Shown here one piece after another: positions 16,351 to 23,002 of a stretch of DNA of 23,910 nt. This DNA is from a virus: positions 1 to 23,910 of IMG/VR virus record IMGVR_UViG_3300020222_000179; one strand, written 5' to 3'. Numbering within the stretch: the stretch's first letter is position 1; each line of letters begins with the position of its first letter. The notes beneath the pieces are model-generated. The model made no database searches, was not told the DNA's origin, and saw nothing but the letters and a program-made list of their open reading frames with translations. The position numbers and the translations under genes were made by a program.

Positions 16351-16352
16351 TA

Positions 16353-16619
16353 ATGGAATTACTAACTTTTATTCTTGCCTGTTACGGTATGACAATGATT
16401 GTCGTATATGGAAAAATATTTGAGCCTGTTCGACCAAATCATTATTTTTTCCGCTGCACATTATGCATGGGTTTCTGGATAGGACTGTTTAATTGTTTTA
16501 TGATCCAGTTACCATTCAATGCTTTTACTGCCGGATGCATAAGTGCAGGAACATGTTATTTGCTAAGTCGCCTAGTAGACGATGACGGTATAGTAATTAA
16601 AATGAAAAAAGATAAATAA
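16353..16619 (+). CDS. Small membrane protein with CxxCMGFW motif, DUF1360-like (88 aa)
   Basis: An 88-residue protein with a first membrane segment (about 4-20, LTFILACYGMTMIVVYG), then RPNHYFFRCTLCMGFWIGLF. Here CTLC (35-38) is followed by a hydrophobic stretch, and a further hydrophobic region lies at about 55-72. The CxxCMGFW signature and size recall the DUF1360 family and a similar membrane gene in head clusters of marine T4-like phages. Its role there is unknown; anchoring the prohead initiation complex to the membrane (as T4 gp40 does) is one speculation. It starts two bases after the preceding stop. Confidence 0.68.
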   Translation: MELLTFILACYGMTMIVVYGKIFEPVRPNHYFFRCTLCMGFWIGLFNCFMIQLPFNAFTAGCISAGTCYLLSRLVDDDGIVIKMKKDK

Positions 16620-16631
16620 ATAACTATTTAT
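16616..16631 (+). repeat. AT-rich palindrome ATAAATA-AC-TATTTAT
   Basis: A perfect 7-bp inverted repeat with a two-base spacer overlaps the end of the DUF1360-like gene, upstream of a micro-ORF. Its right half extends to TATTTATA (16625-16632), the complement of the T4 late promoter consensus TATAAATA, but no minus-strand genes would use it. It may be an operator or chance in AT-rich DNA. Confidence 0.25.
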
Positions 16632-16652
16632 AATTGATTGGAGGTGTTGCCA

Positions 16653-16724
16653 ATGAAAAAACAAATTACTTATGTAAGACGCTACATGCTACAACCTGTG
16701 AGGCGTTGCTGTAACGGTAGTTGA
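16653..16724 (+). CDS. Micro-ORF, 23 codons, basic with CC near the end
   Basis: A 23-residue reading frame starting MKKQITYVRR and ending VRRCCNGS. It is preceded by a strong ribosome binding site (TTGGAGGTG, 7 bases before ATG), better than that of most full-length genes here. It fills the gap between the membrane protein and the prohead protease and is followed within 7 bases by a hairpin. The peptide is basic (five arginines, two lysines) with two adjacent cysteines. It may be a real tiny protein or a leader whose translation affects the hairpin downstream. Not recognised with confidence. Confidence 0.5.
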   Translation: MKKQITYVRRYMLQPVRRCCNGS

Positions 16725-16728
16725 ATTT

Positions 16729-16753
16729 AGCCCCAGATAAAAACTGGGGTTTT
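16729..16753 (+). terminator. Intrinsic terminator-like hairpin before prohead protease gene
   Basis: CCCCAG (16731-16736) and CTGGGG (16744-16749) form a GC stem around an A-rich 7-base loop, extended by a G-T and an A-T pair, followed by TTTT (16750-16753). The T-run is short, so termination may be partial. It separates the micro-ORF from the capsid-maturation genes and could set the level of read-through into them. Confidence 0.6.
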
Positions 16754-16770
16754 AGCCTTAAAAATAAATT

Positions 16771-17382
16771 ATGTCAAAAGAATTACTTAGAGAATTTTAC
16801 GAATTATGCGATGGTGGACTTTGCCAAGATCTTCTTACAGAAGCGGAGAAGAAGAGCGTTAAAGAAGGTGTAGTTATACTTTCTGGCATCATGCAAAGAT
16901 GTGATTCTGAAAATGGTAATGGACGTATATATGGTCGTGAAATTCTTGAACGCGAAGTCGAAAACTATAAAAAAATGGTTAACGACAAAAGAGCATTAGG
17001 AGAACTAGACCATCCAGAAGATTCCGTTGTTAACTTACGTAATGTTTCGCATATCGTAACAGATATTTGGTGGAATGGCGATGCTGTGATGGGCAAAGTT
17101 CGCGTATTAGACACACCATCAGGTAGAATACTTAAATCTTTAGTAGAAAGCGGCGTTAAGTTAGGTATATCAAGTCGTGGCTTGGGAAGCACAAAAAAAC
17201 TTAATGGTAAAACAATAGTTGATGATGATTTCCAACTTATTTGTTTTGATTTCGTGCAAGAACCAAGTACCACAAATGCATTTATGATGAGTGAAGGCAA
17301 AAAACGCACTCTTGATCCAAGTAAAATATGGACCAAGGCAGATCGCTTAAATAGACTTCTAAATGAGATTGTAAAAGGATAA
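16771..17382 (+). CDS. gp21: Prohead core protease, gp21-like
   Basis: A serine protease of the T4 gp21 family, 203 residues, similar in length to T4 gp21 (about 210). It acts inside the prohead, cutting core, capsid and internal proteins after (L/I)xE before DNA entry. Visible family motifs are EGVVILSGIMQRCDSENGNGR-Y near residues 31-54, ALGELDHPED with likely catalytic His81, KLGISSRGLGS with Ser134/Ser135 as the nucleophile region, and FDFVQEPSTTNAFM toward the end. It lies in the T4 order ahead of core and capsid genes, although five reading frames intervene. The ATG at 16771 has only weak purines upstream; a hairpin terminator ends 17 bases before it. Confidence 0.93.
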   Translation: MSKELLREFYELCDGGLCQDLLTEAEKKSVKEGVVILSGIMQRCDSENGNGRIYGREILEREVENYKKMVNDKRALGELDHPEDSVVNLRNVSHIVTDIWWNGDAVMGKVRVLDTPSGRILKSLVESGVKLGISSRGLGSTKKLNGKTIVDDDFQLICFDFVQEPSTTNAFMMSEGKKRTLDPSKIWTKADRLNRLLNEIVKG

Positions 17383-17387
17383 ATAAA

Positions 17388-17789
17388 ATGGCAGAATTTC
17401 AATATAAAGCTGGATTACACAATGTAGGCAGTTATCAAGTCAGTGGTATACCATATGTAACAGGTTCTTTAACCGCCCCAACCAGCTCTGGTACGCCAAT
17501 TGTTATAGAATTTCCAAGCGTTACAAAGTTCGTAACTGTAACAAACAGCGCCGCAATAGGTGGAACACAATTAAGAGTTGGTTATAGTGAAAACGGCGTT
17601 AAAGGAACAAATTTTTGCCTAGTTAATCCGCAAGCTAGCGTAACATACGAAGTTAAAACAGACAAGATATATTTGCTTTCTAATGGTGCAGCTATAACTA
17701 ATTTAGTTAGCATTTGTGCTGGTTTAACTGGTATAGAGACAAATTACAGTTTAGCAGCAACATATTCTGGTAGTAATGGCATAGGATAA
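17388..17789 (+). CDS. Small structural protein in head cluster (133 aa)
   Basis: A 133-residue protein with mostly beta-like composition, starting MAEFQYKAGLHNVGSYQVSG. It has FPSVTKFVTVTN, LRVGYSENGVKGTNFCLV and a closing VSICAGLTGIETNYSLAATY segment. The pattern is familiar to me from small virion proteins in marine T4-like phages, possibly a head decoration or fibre-base protein, but no specific role is established. An AAAGGA ribosome binding site lies at the end of the protease gene, and the ATG is 5 bases after its stop. It sits next to the fibre gene, which suggests they may act together. Confidence 0.72.
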   Translation: MAEFQYKAGLHNVGSYQVSGIPYVTGSLTAPTSSGTPIVIEFPSVTKFVTVTNSAAIGGTQLRVGYSENGVKGTNFCLVNPQASVTYEVKTDKIYLLSNGAAITNLVSICAGLTGIETNYSLAATYSGSNGIG

Positions 17790-17795
17790 AATTAG

Positions 17796-19805
17796 ATGTC
17801 CACTTTTACTGATTGTTCTGATAATTTAACATGTGCAACACTTTCTGGGAGCAATGGCGTTGCTGTTGGTGTAATTGCTGGAAGCCCAAATAAAATTGTT
17901 GTTTCCGGAACAGGTAATTATACAGGGAATTTTGAAATAACTGGCAATTTAAGAAGTACCGGCACGATTGTTGGGCCAGCTATGCTATTGTCCAATTCTT
18001 CTGGCTATGCAAATATAGAAGTTGGTGGTCCAAGCGGCGGTCATATAGATTTAAGAAAACCATTCAGTGAACCAGATTTTGATATTAGATTTATAACCGA
18101 TAATACGATAGAAGGTGGGGGTTATTTACAGGCATCGGGTGGTGCCGTGTTAGCTTTATCTGGTAATAATGTTGGTATCGGTACTAAAAGTCCCGGCAGC
18201 AAATTGGATGTTCAGGGCTATACATCATATCGCGGTAATGAATATACAATAGCAAGTTTTGCTGCTAATAGTTCTTTAGCCCCATTAAATATAGTTCAAA
18301 GCGTTAATGGAACTAACCCTTCTATTTCTGCTGGTCGAGATATCGGTGGAACTTATGGCAGTTTAGAGCTTATAACCAGCGAATCCGTCAGGGCAACTAT
18401 ATTAAATAATGGCAATGTAGGCATTGGAGCAACAAGTCCCGGCAGCAAATTGCATGTTCAGGGCTTTACATCATATCGCGGTAATGAATATACAATAGCA
18501 AGTTTTGCTGCTAATAGTTCTTTAGCCCCATTAAATATAGTTCAAAGCGTTAATGGAACTAACCCTTCTATTTCTGCTGGTCAAGATAGCGATGGAACTT
18601 ATGGCAGTTTAGAGCTTATAACCAGCGAATCCGTCAGGGCAACTATATTAAATAATGGCAATGTAGGCATTGGTACTTCCTCCCCTACAAGTAAATTACA
18701 TGTTGATGGAACTGGTAGATTCACTTCTAATGTTGAGATAACCGGCACTTTAAAGGGCTTAACTCAATTAAGCTCTTCTGCCATTAGCGCATCAACTTAT
18801 ATTGGTTTACCATCTTCTACCGCTACTATAACTGTATATGAAGAAGGGTCTCCGTTAGGTACCTCATTTACTGGTGTTAACTTTAAAGGTTTAGGTATTA
18901 CTGCCGTAGCTAACGGTGCGACTGCTGATGTTACAGTAGCACAGGCAAGTGCAGAACTAGAAGGTGTTGTTTCTACTGGCACACAGACGTTTGCTGGCAA
19001 TAAAACATTTAGCGGCGATGTAAATATTCAAGGCAATACCACAATAGGCATTGGTACTTCCTCCCCTACAAGTAATTTACATGTTTATGGCACCTCATCT
19101 GTAGTAGCTGGTTCTGTATTTAGAGTCGATGGAAATACAGACGGCGATATAACTAATACTGGAAATATAGTTAAAATAAGAAACACAAGAAGTAGCGGAA
19201 GAACTTCAATAGAATTTCAAAACTATGACGGTTCTAAAGCAGCATCTATTGGTTATGGCAATACATCAATAAACAATGTTTATGATAATATCGCATACGT
19301 AGAATTAGAAAATACAGCAGAAGAATTTGCTATTATTAACAATACTAATAAATTATATTACATTGATAATGCAGGAAGCATGTGGGTATCCGGAAGTATA
19401 TATTTCCCTAATTTACCAGCAGGTGGTAGCGGCGAAAGACTTTATTGGGATAATGCTACCGGTGAATTATCTAGCGAAACTTCTGATTTTAGATTAAAAG
19501 AAAATATTGTCTCTCTAGAGAACAATGAACTATTAAATATAGCACTTAATTTAAGACCAGTAAAATTTGCTTGGAAAAATCGCATAAATGAAAATGATAC
19601 AGATGTTGGCTTTATAGCACAAGAAGTTTTACCAGTATTTCATTATGCTGTTGGTCCCGAGCATAATGGTTATTATACTTTTAAAATTGATAAAATAATT
19701 CCCGTAGCTATTGGCGCAATAAAACAACTTAAACAAGAAAATGATGAATTAAAAAATACATTAAATGAAGTATTGGCAAGACTATCAGCATTAGAAAATA
19801 AATAA
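17796..19805 (+). CDS. Fibre protein with C-terminal S74 intramolecular chaperone domain (669 aa)
   Basis: A fibre-type protein. Residues 1-130 are Ser/Gly/Asn-rich, with SGTGNYTGNFEITGNL. Residues 125-305 contain two near-identical 82-residue repeats, each opening with an NVGIG-SPGSKL-VQG motif, and two further GIGTSSPTS-LHV copies. The C-terminal domain from 563 is the S74/endosialidase-type chaperone: Ser563-Asp-Phe-Arg-Leu-Lys568 matches the Ser-Lys self-cleavage dyad, followed by LRPVKFAWKNR, DVGFIAQEVLP and a final coiled coil. In this family the trimer forms, then cleaves itself before the Ser and releases the roughly 107-residue chaperone. Its place between protease and core genes is unusual for a tail fibre, so it may be head-attached. 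The start is weakly supported by AGGAT upstream. Confidence 0.9.
   Translation: MSTFTDCSDNLTCATLSGSNGVAVGVIAGSPNKIVVSGTGNYTGNFEITGNLRSTGTIVGPAMLLSNSSGYANIEVGGPSGGHIDLRKPFSEPDFDIRFITDNTIEGGGYLQASGGAVLALSGNNVGIGTKSPGSKLDVQGYTSYRGNEYTIASFAANSSLAPLNIVQSVNGTNPSISAGRDIGGTYGSLELITSESVRATILNNGNVGIGATSPGSKLHVQGFTSYRGNEYTIASFAANSSLAPLNIVQSVNGTNPSISAGQDSDGTYGSLELITSESVRATILNNGNVGIGTSSPTSKLHVDGTGRFTSNVEITGTLKGLTQLSSSAISASTYIGLPSSTATITVYEEGSPLGTSFTGVNFKGLGITAVANGATADVTVAQASAELEGVVSTGTQTFAGNKTFSGDVNIQGNTTIGIGTSSPTSNLHVYGTSSVVAGSVFRVDGNTDGDITNTGNIVKIRNTRSSGRTSIEFQNYDGSKAASIGYGNTSINNVYDNIAYVELENTAEEFAIINNTNKLYYIDNAGSMWVSGSIYFPNLPAGGSGERLYWDNATGELSSETSDFRLKENIVSLENNELLNIALNLRPVKFAWKNRINENDTDVGFIAQEVLPVFHYAVGPEHNGYYTFKIDKIIPVAIGAIKQLKQENDELKNTLNEVLARLSALENK
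18189..18680 (+). repeat. Two tandem 246-bp repeats in the fibre gene
   Basis: Copy 1 is 18189-18434 and copy 2 is 18435-18680, an exact 82-codon period. I see only a few differences (for example GATG/CATG, TAT/TTT and a short variable patch near CGAGATATCGGT versus CAAGATAGCGAT), so the duplication looks recent. A separate perfect 31-base repeat occurs at 18664-18694 and 19045-19075, encoding the GIGTSSPTS motif. Confidence 0.9.
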
Positions 19806-19827
19806 TTTAGTAAACATATCTGCTTCT

Positions 19828-19853
19828 ACAATATACAATAAGCTATATATTGT
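19828..19853 (+). promoter_or_regulatory. Inverted repeat next to ribosome binding site
   Basis: ACAATATA (19828-19835) and TATATTGT (19846-19853) form a perfect 8-bp AT-rich stem with a 10-base loop, ending directly at the GAGGA ribosome binding site of the next gene. There is no T-run. It may mark an RNA-processing or translation-control site; the role is inferred. Confidence 0.35.
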
Positions 19854-19861
19854 GAGGACAT

Positions 19862-20266
19862 ATGAAAAAAGAACAATTAAAACAAATTATTAAACCATTA
19901 ATTAAAGAATGCCTAAAAGAAGTTCTTATTGAAGAAGGTTTTACTAAAATGTTGAGTGAAAGTGCAGTCATTTCTACCCAAGTATCAACAAAAAATAACA
20001 TTCAACCTGTAAAACAAAAGAATAATTTAGAAGAAATCACTGTTAAGCAAAATAAAGCTCTTCGTGAAATGCAAGAAAACAGAAAGAAAACACTTGATAG
20101 TATTGGCATGAGTGGTTTTGATGCCTTTGCTGGCACACAACCATTAAAAGAAGATGCTGAAATAACAAATAGCGACCCCGGAATTGATATTAGCAGGTTA
20201 TTAGAAAATAAACAAGTTTGGAAACAAACATTAAATGCCATGAATGGCAAGAAAGTAAAAGAGTAA
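19862..20266 (+). CDS. Hypothetical head-cluster protein with N-terminal amphipathic helix (134 aa)
   Basis: A 134-residue protein starting MKKEQLKQIIKPLIKECLKE, an amphipathic basic helix in the style of the IIKEE starts at 4652 and 16024 but less close. A Lys/Gln/Glu-rich middle follows, then DSIGMSGFDAFAGTQPLKED (about 80-99) and a final DISRLLENKQVWKQTLNAM. Several IKE, LKE and IEE triplets could be prohead protease sites. It lies in the head region before the core protein gene, so a core or internal-protein role is plausible. A GAGGA ribosome binding site precedes the ATG, beside a hairpin. Function not known. Confidence 0.68.
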   Translation: MKKEQLKQIIKPLIKECLKEVLIEEGFTKMLSESAVISTQVSTKNNIQPVKQKNNLEEITVKQNKALREMQENRKKTLDSIGMSGFDAFAGTQPLKEDAEITNSDPGIDISRLLENKQVWKQTLNAMNGKKVKE

Positions 20267-20269
20267 AGT

Positions 20270-20554
20270 ATGAGTAAGCGTCCCGTTAATTTAGAAACTA
20301 GATTACCAAAAGGTTTACAACCTTCTTTGGAAAACAATGAACTACTTATTAATCGCTTTTTAAAAGCATGTAGCAAAGAATCTTTAGTTCAATATCTTTA
20401 TGATTATAGTGCTTATACAAAGCGCTTTGACAAAGCTAGCGTTTTAGAACGTCAACGTCAAATGAAATATAAGCGGAATGCAAGATTAGCCAATATAGAA
20501 GCTTCAAAAGATCCTGAAAGCTCTCCAAAAAAGAAAAAAGCTAAAAAGAAATAA
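20270..20554 (+). CDS. Basic small protein, ribosomal protein bS21-like (tentative)
   Basis: A 94-residue, strongly basic protein. Residues about 22-72 resemble bacterial ribosomal protein bS21: NNELLINRFLKACSKESLV (compare the bS21 pattern RFKKACEKAGIL), an aromatic turn (YSAYTKRFDKASV, compare YEKPSV) and an RQRQMKYKRNARLAN basic helix, followed by a KKKK tail. bS21 helps the 30S subunit start translation, and virus-encoded bS21 is known. The match is by eye and the usual Gly after KACEKA is lost, so an alternative is a basic prohead-core protein fitting this position next to the gp22-like gene. It starts 3 bases after the previous stop. Confidence 0.55.
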   Translation: MSKRPVNLETRLPKGLQPSLENNELLINRFLKACSKESLVQYLYDYSAYTKRFDKASVLERQRQMKYKRNARLANIEASKDPESSPKKKKAKKK

Positions 20555-20568
20555 CACTTAAGCTATCG

Positions 20569-20603
20569 ATATGCTTCATTATATTTGTCATTTTGAAGCG
20601 TAT
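20569..20603 (+). promoter_or_regulatory. Stem-loop and TATAAT box upstream of core protein gene
   Basis: ATATGCTTCA (20569-20578) and TGAAGCGTAT (20594-20603) can form a 10-bp stem with one G-U pair and a 15-base loop. TATAAT at 20601-20606 begins within it, but no good -35 box lies 16-18 bases upstream. No T-run follows. This 103-base gap (20555-20657) is the longest untranslated leader inside the head operon, so it may hold a promoter or an RNA control site for the abundant core protein. Confidence 0.4.
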
Positions 20604-20657
20604 AATACTAATTAAGTAAAAGTATTGGACTTTTTCCTGCATACAGGAGATTTATTA

Positions 20658-21971
20658 ATGCAATCAGATTTGTTACAACAGGCTATCGTTGATGCAACAG
20701 CCTTAAAAGAAGCTGCTATCAAAAGTGCAGAGAATACATTAATTGAAAAATATTCTCATGAATTTCAACAAACAGTTGAAAAGTTATTAGAGCAAGAAGC
20801 AGCAGCAGTTCCTACACCTGAATTACCACCCGATGCAGCATTAACAGGAGCCCCAACAGCCCCTCCAGATGCAGCTGCCGCGCCAGATGCTACATCTGCC
20901 CTTGATATGTCTGCTGCCGGTGAAGAAAAAACAGATGGCGGTAAAGCATTGGATAACGTTGCAGTTTCTTTTCTTGATGGCGATGAAGATGAAAAAATCA
21001 TCATCAATTTTGATCAAATTAAAAAAACAATGAATGAAATGTTTGATCTTGATGAAGAAATATTATCCGAAAGAGATATTGCTTCTGTTGGTGAAACAAT
21101 TATGCAAGATGCATTAGCTCCCGGCGCTCCTGTAGAGGCTGGTCAAAATGAACTAGAAGAAGAATTAGAGCTTGAAGAAGGTTGGATGGAAGAAAACGAC
21201 GCTGATCCTGCTGCTATGCAACCTGATATAGAAGAAGGATTAGAAGAATTAGCACTTGAAGAAGATGTTCTTGAATTGGAAGAAGAAATTCTTCAAGAAA
21301 TGGCACCAGAAGAAGCGCAAAAACAATTAGAAATACATAATGCACAACGCGCCTCTCTAGAATCAGTATCGGAAGATATTGAAATCACAGAAGAAGAATT
21401 AGCCGAATTAGCAGAATCTTTAAAAGTAGATTTAAACATTGAATCCCAAGGACGTGGTTATATGGGTTCTACTACTACTACAAAACGTGAACAACGTAAT
21501 GTTGAATTAGCAGCAGCCCGTGATGATAAAGTAACTGAAGCGCGGGAAGAAGAAGCAGAAAAAATGGAAGATTTAATGAAGGAAAATGCTTCATTGAAAT
21601 CAACAAATGAGAAAATATTCTCTACTCTTGAGACATTAAAAGAGCAACTACAAAAAGTTAATCTTTCTAATGCCAAACTATTATACACAAACAAAGCTCT
21701 AGGAAATATCTCCTTGAATGAGCGACAAAAAAACCAAATTGTCGAATCAATTTCCAAAGCGGATAGTGTATTAGCGGCGAAAACCATCTATGAAACACTT
21801 CAAAATGCTGTAGAGGGCACAAAAGTTGAAAAACAAGCGCCACAATCTCTACGCGAAGCACTAAATAGAGCGGCAACGCCATTTGTAACAAAGAAGTCCC
21901 CCGCAAATAGCATTAATGATGTTATGGCGGAAAGATTGAAAGCCTTAGCTGGCATTAAATCAACTAAATAA
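20658..21971 (+). CDS. gp22: Prohead core (scaffold) protein, gp22-like
   Basis: The main internal scaffold on which the capsid shell assembles, later degraded by the prohead protease; 437 residues from the ATG at 20658. That start has a clear ACAGGAG ribosome binding site and is preferred over a TTG at 20625. After a helical N-terminus (MQSDLLQQAIVDATALKEAA) comes an Ala/Pro-rich linker (about 48-85), then very acidic Glu/Leu-rich helices (about 165-255) rich in LEE and LxE triplets suited to protease cutting. A helical C-terminal domain contains NLSNAKLLYTNKALGNISLN (about 345-364) and NQIVESISKADSVLAAKTIYE, typical of this family in distant T4-like phages. T4 gp22 is much shorter (about 270). 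It sits directly before the capsid gene. Confidence 0.9.
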   Translation: MQSDLLQQAIVDATALKEAAIKSAENTLIEKYSHEFQQTVEKLLEQEAAAVPTPELPPDAALTGAPTAPPDAAAAPDATSALDMSAAGEEKTDGGKALDNVAVSFLDGDEDEKIIINFDQIKKTMNEMFDLDEEILSERDIASVGETIMQDALAPGAPVEAGQNELEEELELEEGWMEENDADPAAMQPDIEEGLEELALEEDVLELEEEILQEMAPEEAQKQLEIHNAQRASLESVSEDIEITEEELAELAESLKVDLNIESQGRGYMGSTTTTKREQRNVELAAARDDKVTEAREEEAEKMEDLMKENASLKSTNEKIFSTLETLKEQLQKVNLSNAKLLYTNKALGNISLNERQKNQIVESISKADSVLAAKTIYETLQNAVEGTKVEKQAPQSLREALNRAATPFVTKKSPANSINDVMAERLKALAGIKSTK

Positions 21972-21991
21972 CTATCTTAAGGAGATATAAA

Positions 21992-23002
21992 ATGAGTAAC
22001 GTATTAGAAAAACTAACAGAAGGCGTTGTAGAACGCAACATGTTAGTAGAAACACAAGCAATCGTAGGTAAATGGCAAAAAAGCGGTCTTCTAGAAGGTC
22101 TAAAGGAAGGTCGTGAACAATCAACAATGGCAGTATTGCTTGAAAACCAAGCAAAAGAATTACTCCGCGAAGCTAACACAATGTCTTCTGGTGACGTACA
22201 AGGTTTCGCAACAGTAGCATTCCCTATCGTTCGCCGCGTATTCGCTGGCCTTATCGCCAACGATCTCGTAAGCGTACAACCAATGAGCTTACCATCCGGT
22301 CTTGTATTCTTCATGGATTTCAAGCGTGGTACAAACGTTGGTAACGTAGGCGACCGCGTATTTGAAACAGGTTCTTCCTTCTTTGGTGATCGTCTAGGTG
22401 TACAAATCACTGGCGGTGTACGTCTTGATGGCGATTACACAGAAAAAGGTTTCTATAACCTTGCAAACGGTTATAACACCTCACGTTATAACACCTTCGT
22501 ACCAACTGCTAGCGTAAGCGATTCTGCTCTATCAAACGTAACTATTGCTTCTGCAACAGACGCACAAAAAGCTCTTGTTCGTTGGGATCCAGACGTACTA
22601 GGTGATGCTACCTACACCAAGGCTTCCGTACTACGCGTTGCTCTTTCCGCTCTTTCACAAAGCGCGCTACTAGCAGAGAAAGATGTATTTGCAGTATCTC
22701 TAGCACAAGCAGCAGGTTATACCGCTGGTACCGTAGGTGATGCAACTGGTTCTGCAATGGAAAACGGCGCAAAACTAGTTCGTCGTCTAAACACCATCGT
22801 AGACGTAGCTGGCACTAAGCACCTACAAATGGTAGTTGTAGCACAAACCAGCGCAGCATTAGCAGCAGTTGTAACTGGTTCGCACGTATTACTTTCTTAC
22901 CCAATCAAGGATCGTCTTGAAGGAGTAGGTCAAGATGCACTTGGTGCAATCAAGGTGCAACACCTTGGACCTTTGAAGACTCTGCCGCAATTCCAGAAGT
23001 AG
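21992..23002 (+). CDS. gp23: Major capsid protein, gp23-like, N-terminal part (frame-interrupted)
   Basis: The shell protein of the head. The frame runs from the ATG at 21992 (strong AAGGAGAT ribosome binding site) to a stop at 23000-23002. Residues 1-60 look like the cleaved propeptide (GKWQKSGLLEGL, LLENQAKELLRE), with a likely prohead-protease cut after LRE at 60. The body then starts GDVQGFATVAFPIVRRVFAGLIANDLVSVQPM and LPSGLVFFMDF, clear gp23 hallmarks. Homology in this frame ends near residue 320; the last residues (QHLGPLKTLPQFQK) do not fit the family, while the continuation is in the -1 frame. Codons here are C-rich and optimised compared with neighbours, as expected for the most abundant virion protein. 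See the entries for the C-terminal part and for the break. Confidence 0.9.
   Translation: MSNVLEKLTEGVVERNMLVETQAIVGKWQKSGLLEGLKEGREQSTMAVLLENQAKELLREANTMSSGDVQGFATVAFPIVRRVFAGLIANDLVSVQPMSLPSGLVFFMDFKRGTNVGNVGDRVFETGSSFFGDRLGVQITGGVRLDGDYTEKGFYNLANGYNTSRYNTFVPTASVSDSALSNVTIASATDAQKALVRWDPDVLGDATYTKASVLRVALSALSQSALLAEKDVFAVSLAQAAGYTAGTVGDATGSAMENGAKLVRRLNTIVDVAGTKHLQMVVVAQTSAALAAVVTGSHVLLSYPIKDRLEGVGQDALGAIKVQHLGPLKTLPQFQK
22943..22967 (+). other. Frame break site in capsid gene: GGTGCA repeat and perfect hairpin
   Basis: The shift to the -1 frame must occur between 22921 (after a -1-frame TGA at 22918-22920) and 22999 (before the 0-frame stop). Within this interval, GGTGCAA occurs at 22943-22949 and again at 22954-22960, 11 bases apart. 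A perfect 7-bp hairpin CAAGGTG-CAA-CACCTTG spans 22951-22967. Deleting or skipping 11 bases joins the two frames. No standard X XXY YYZ slippery heptamer is present. Confidence 0.7.

Noticed and set aside
16625-16632. TATTTATA, the complement of the T4 late promoter TATAAATA
   Set aside because: It would drive minus-strand transcription, where no genes exist; likely chance in AT-rich DNA.
16653-16724. Micro-ORF as a modified-peptide (RiPP) precursor
   Set aside because: No maturation enzyme or transporter is nearby, and the peptide lacks a leader/core layout.
16611-17390. GATAAATAAA at 16611, 17379 and 23896 as a phage late promoter
   Set aside because: One mismatch from TATAAATA, but GATAAATA also occurs inside the portal gene and the words partly arise from stop codons; not specific enough to call.
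20625-20657. TTG start extending the core protein by 11 residues
   Set aside because: The ATG at 20658 has a clear ACAGGAG ribosome binding site and a family-like N-terminus; the extension has neither.
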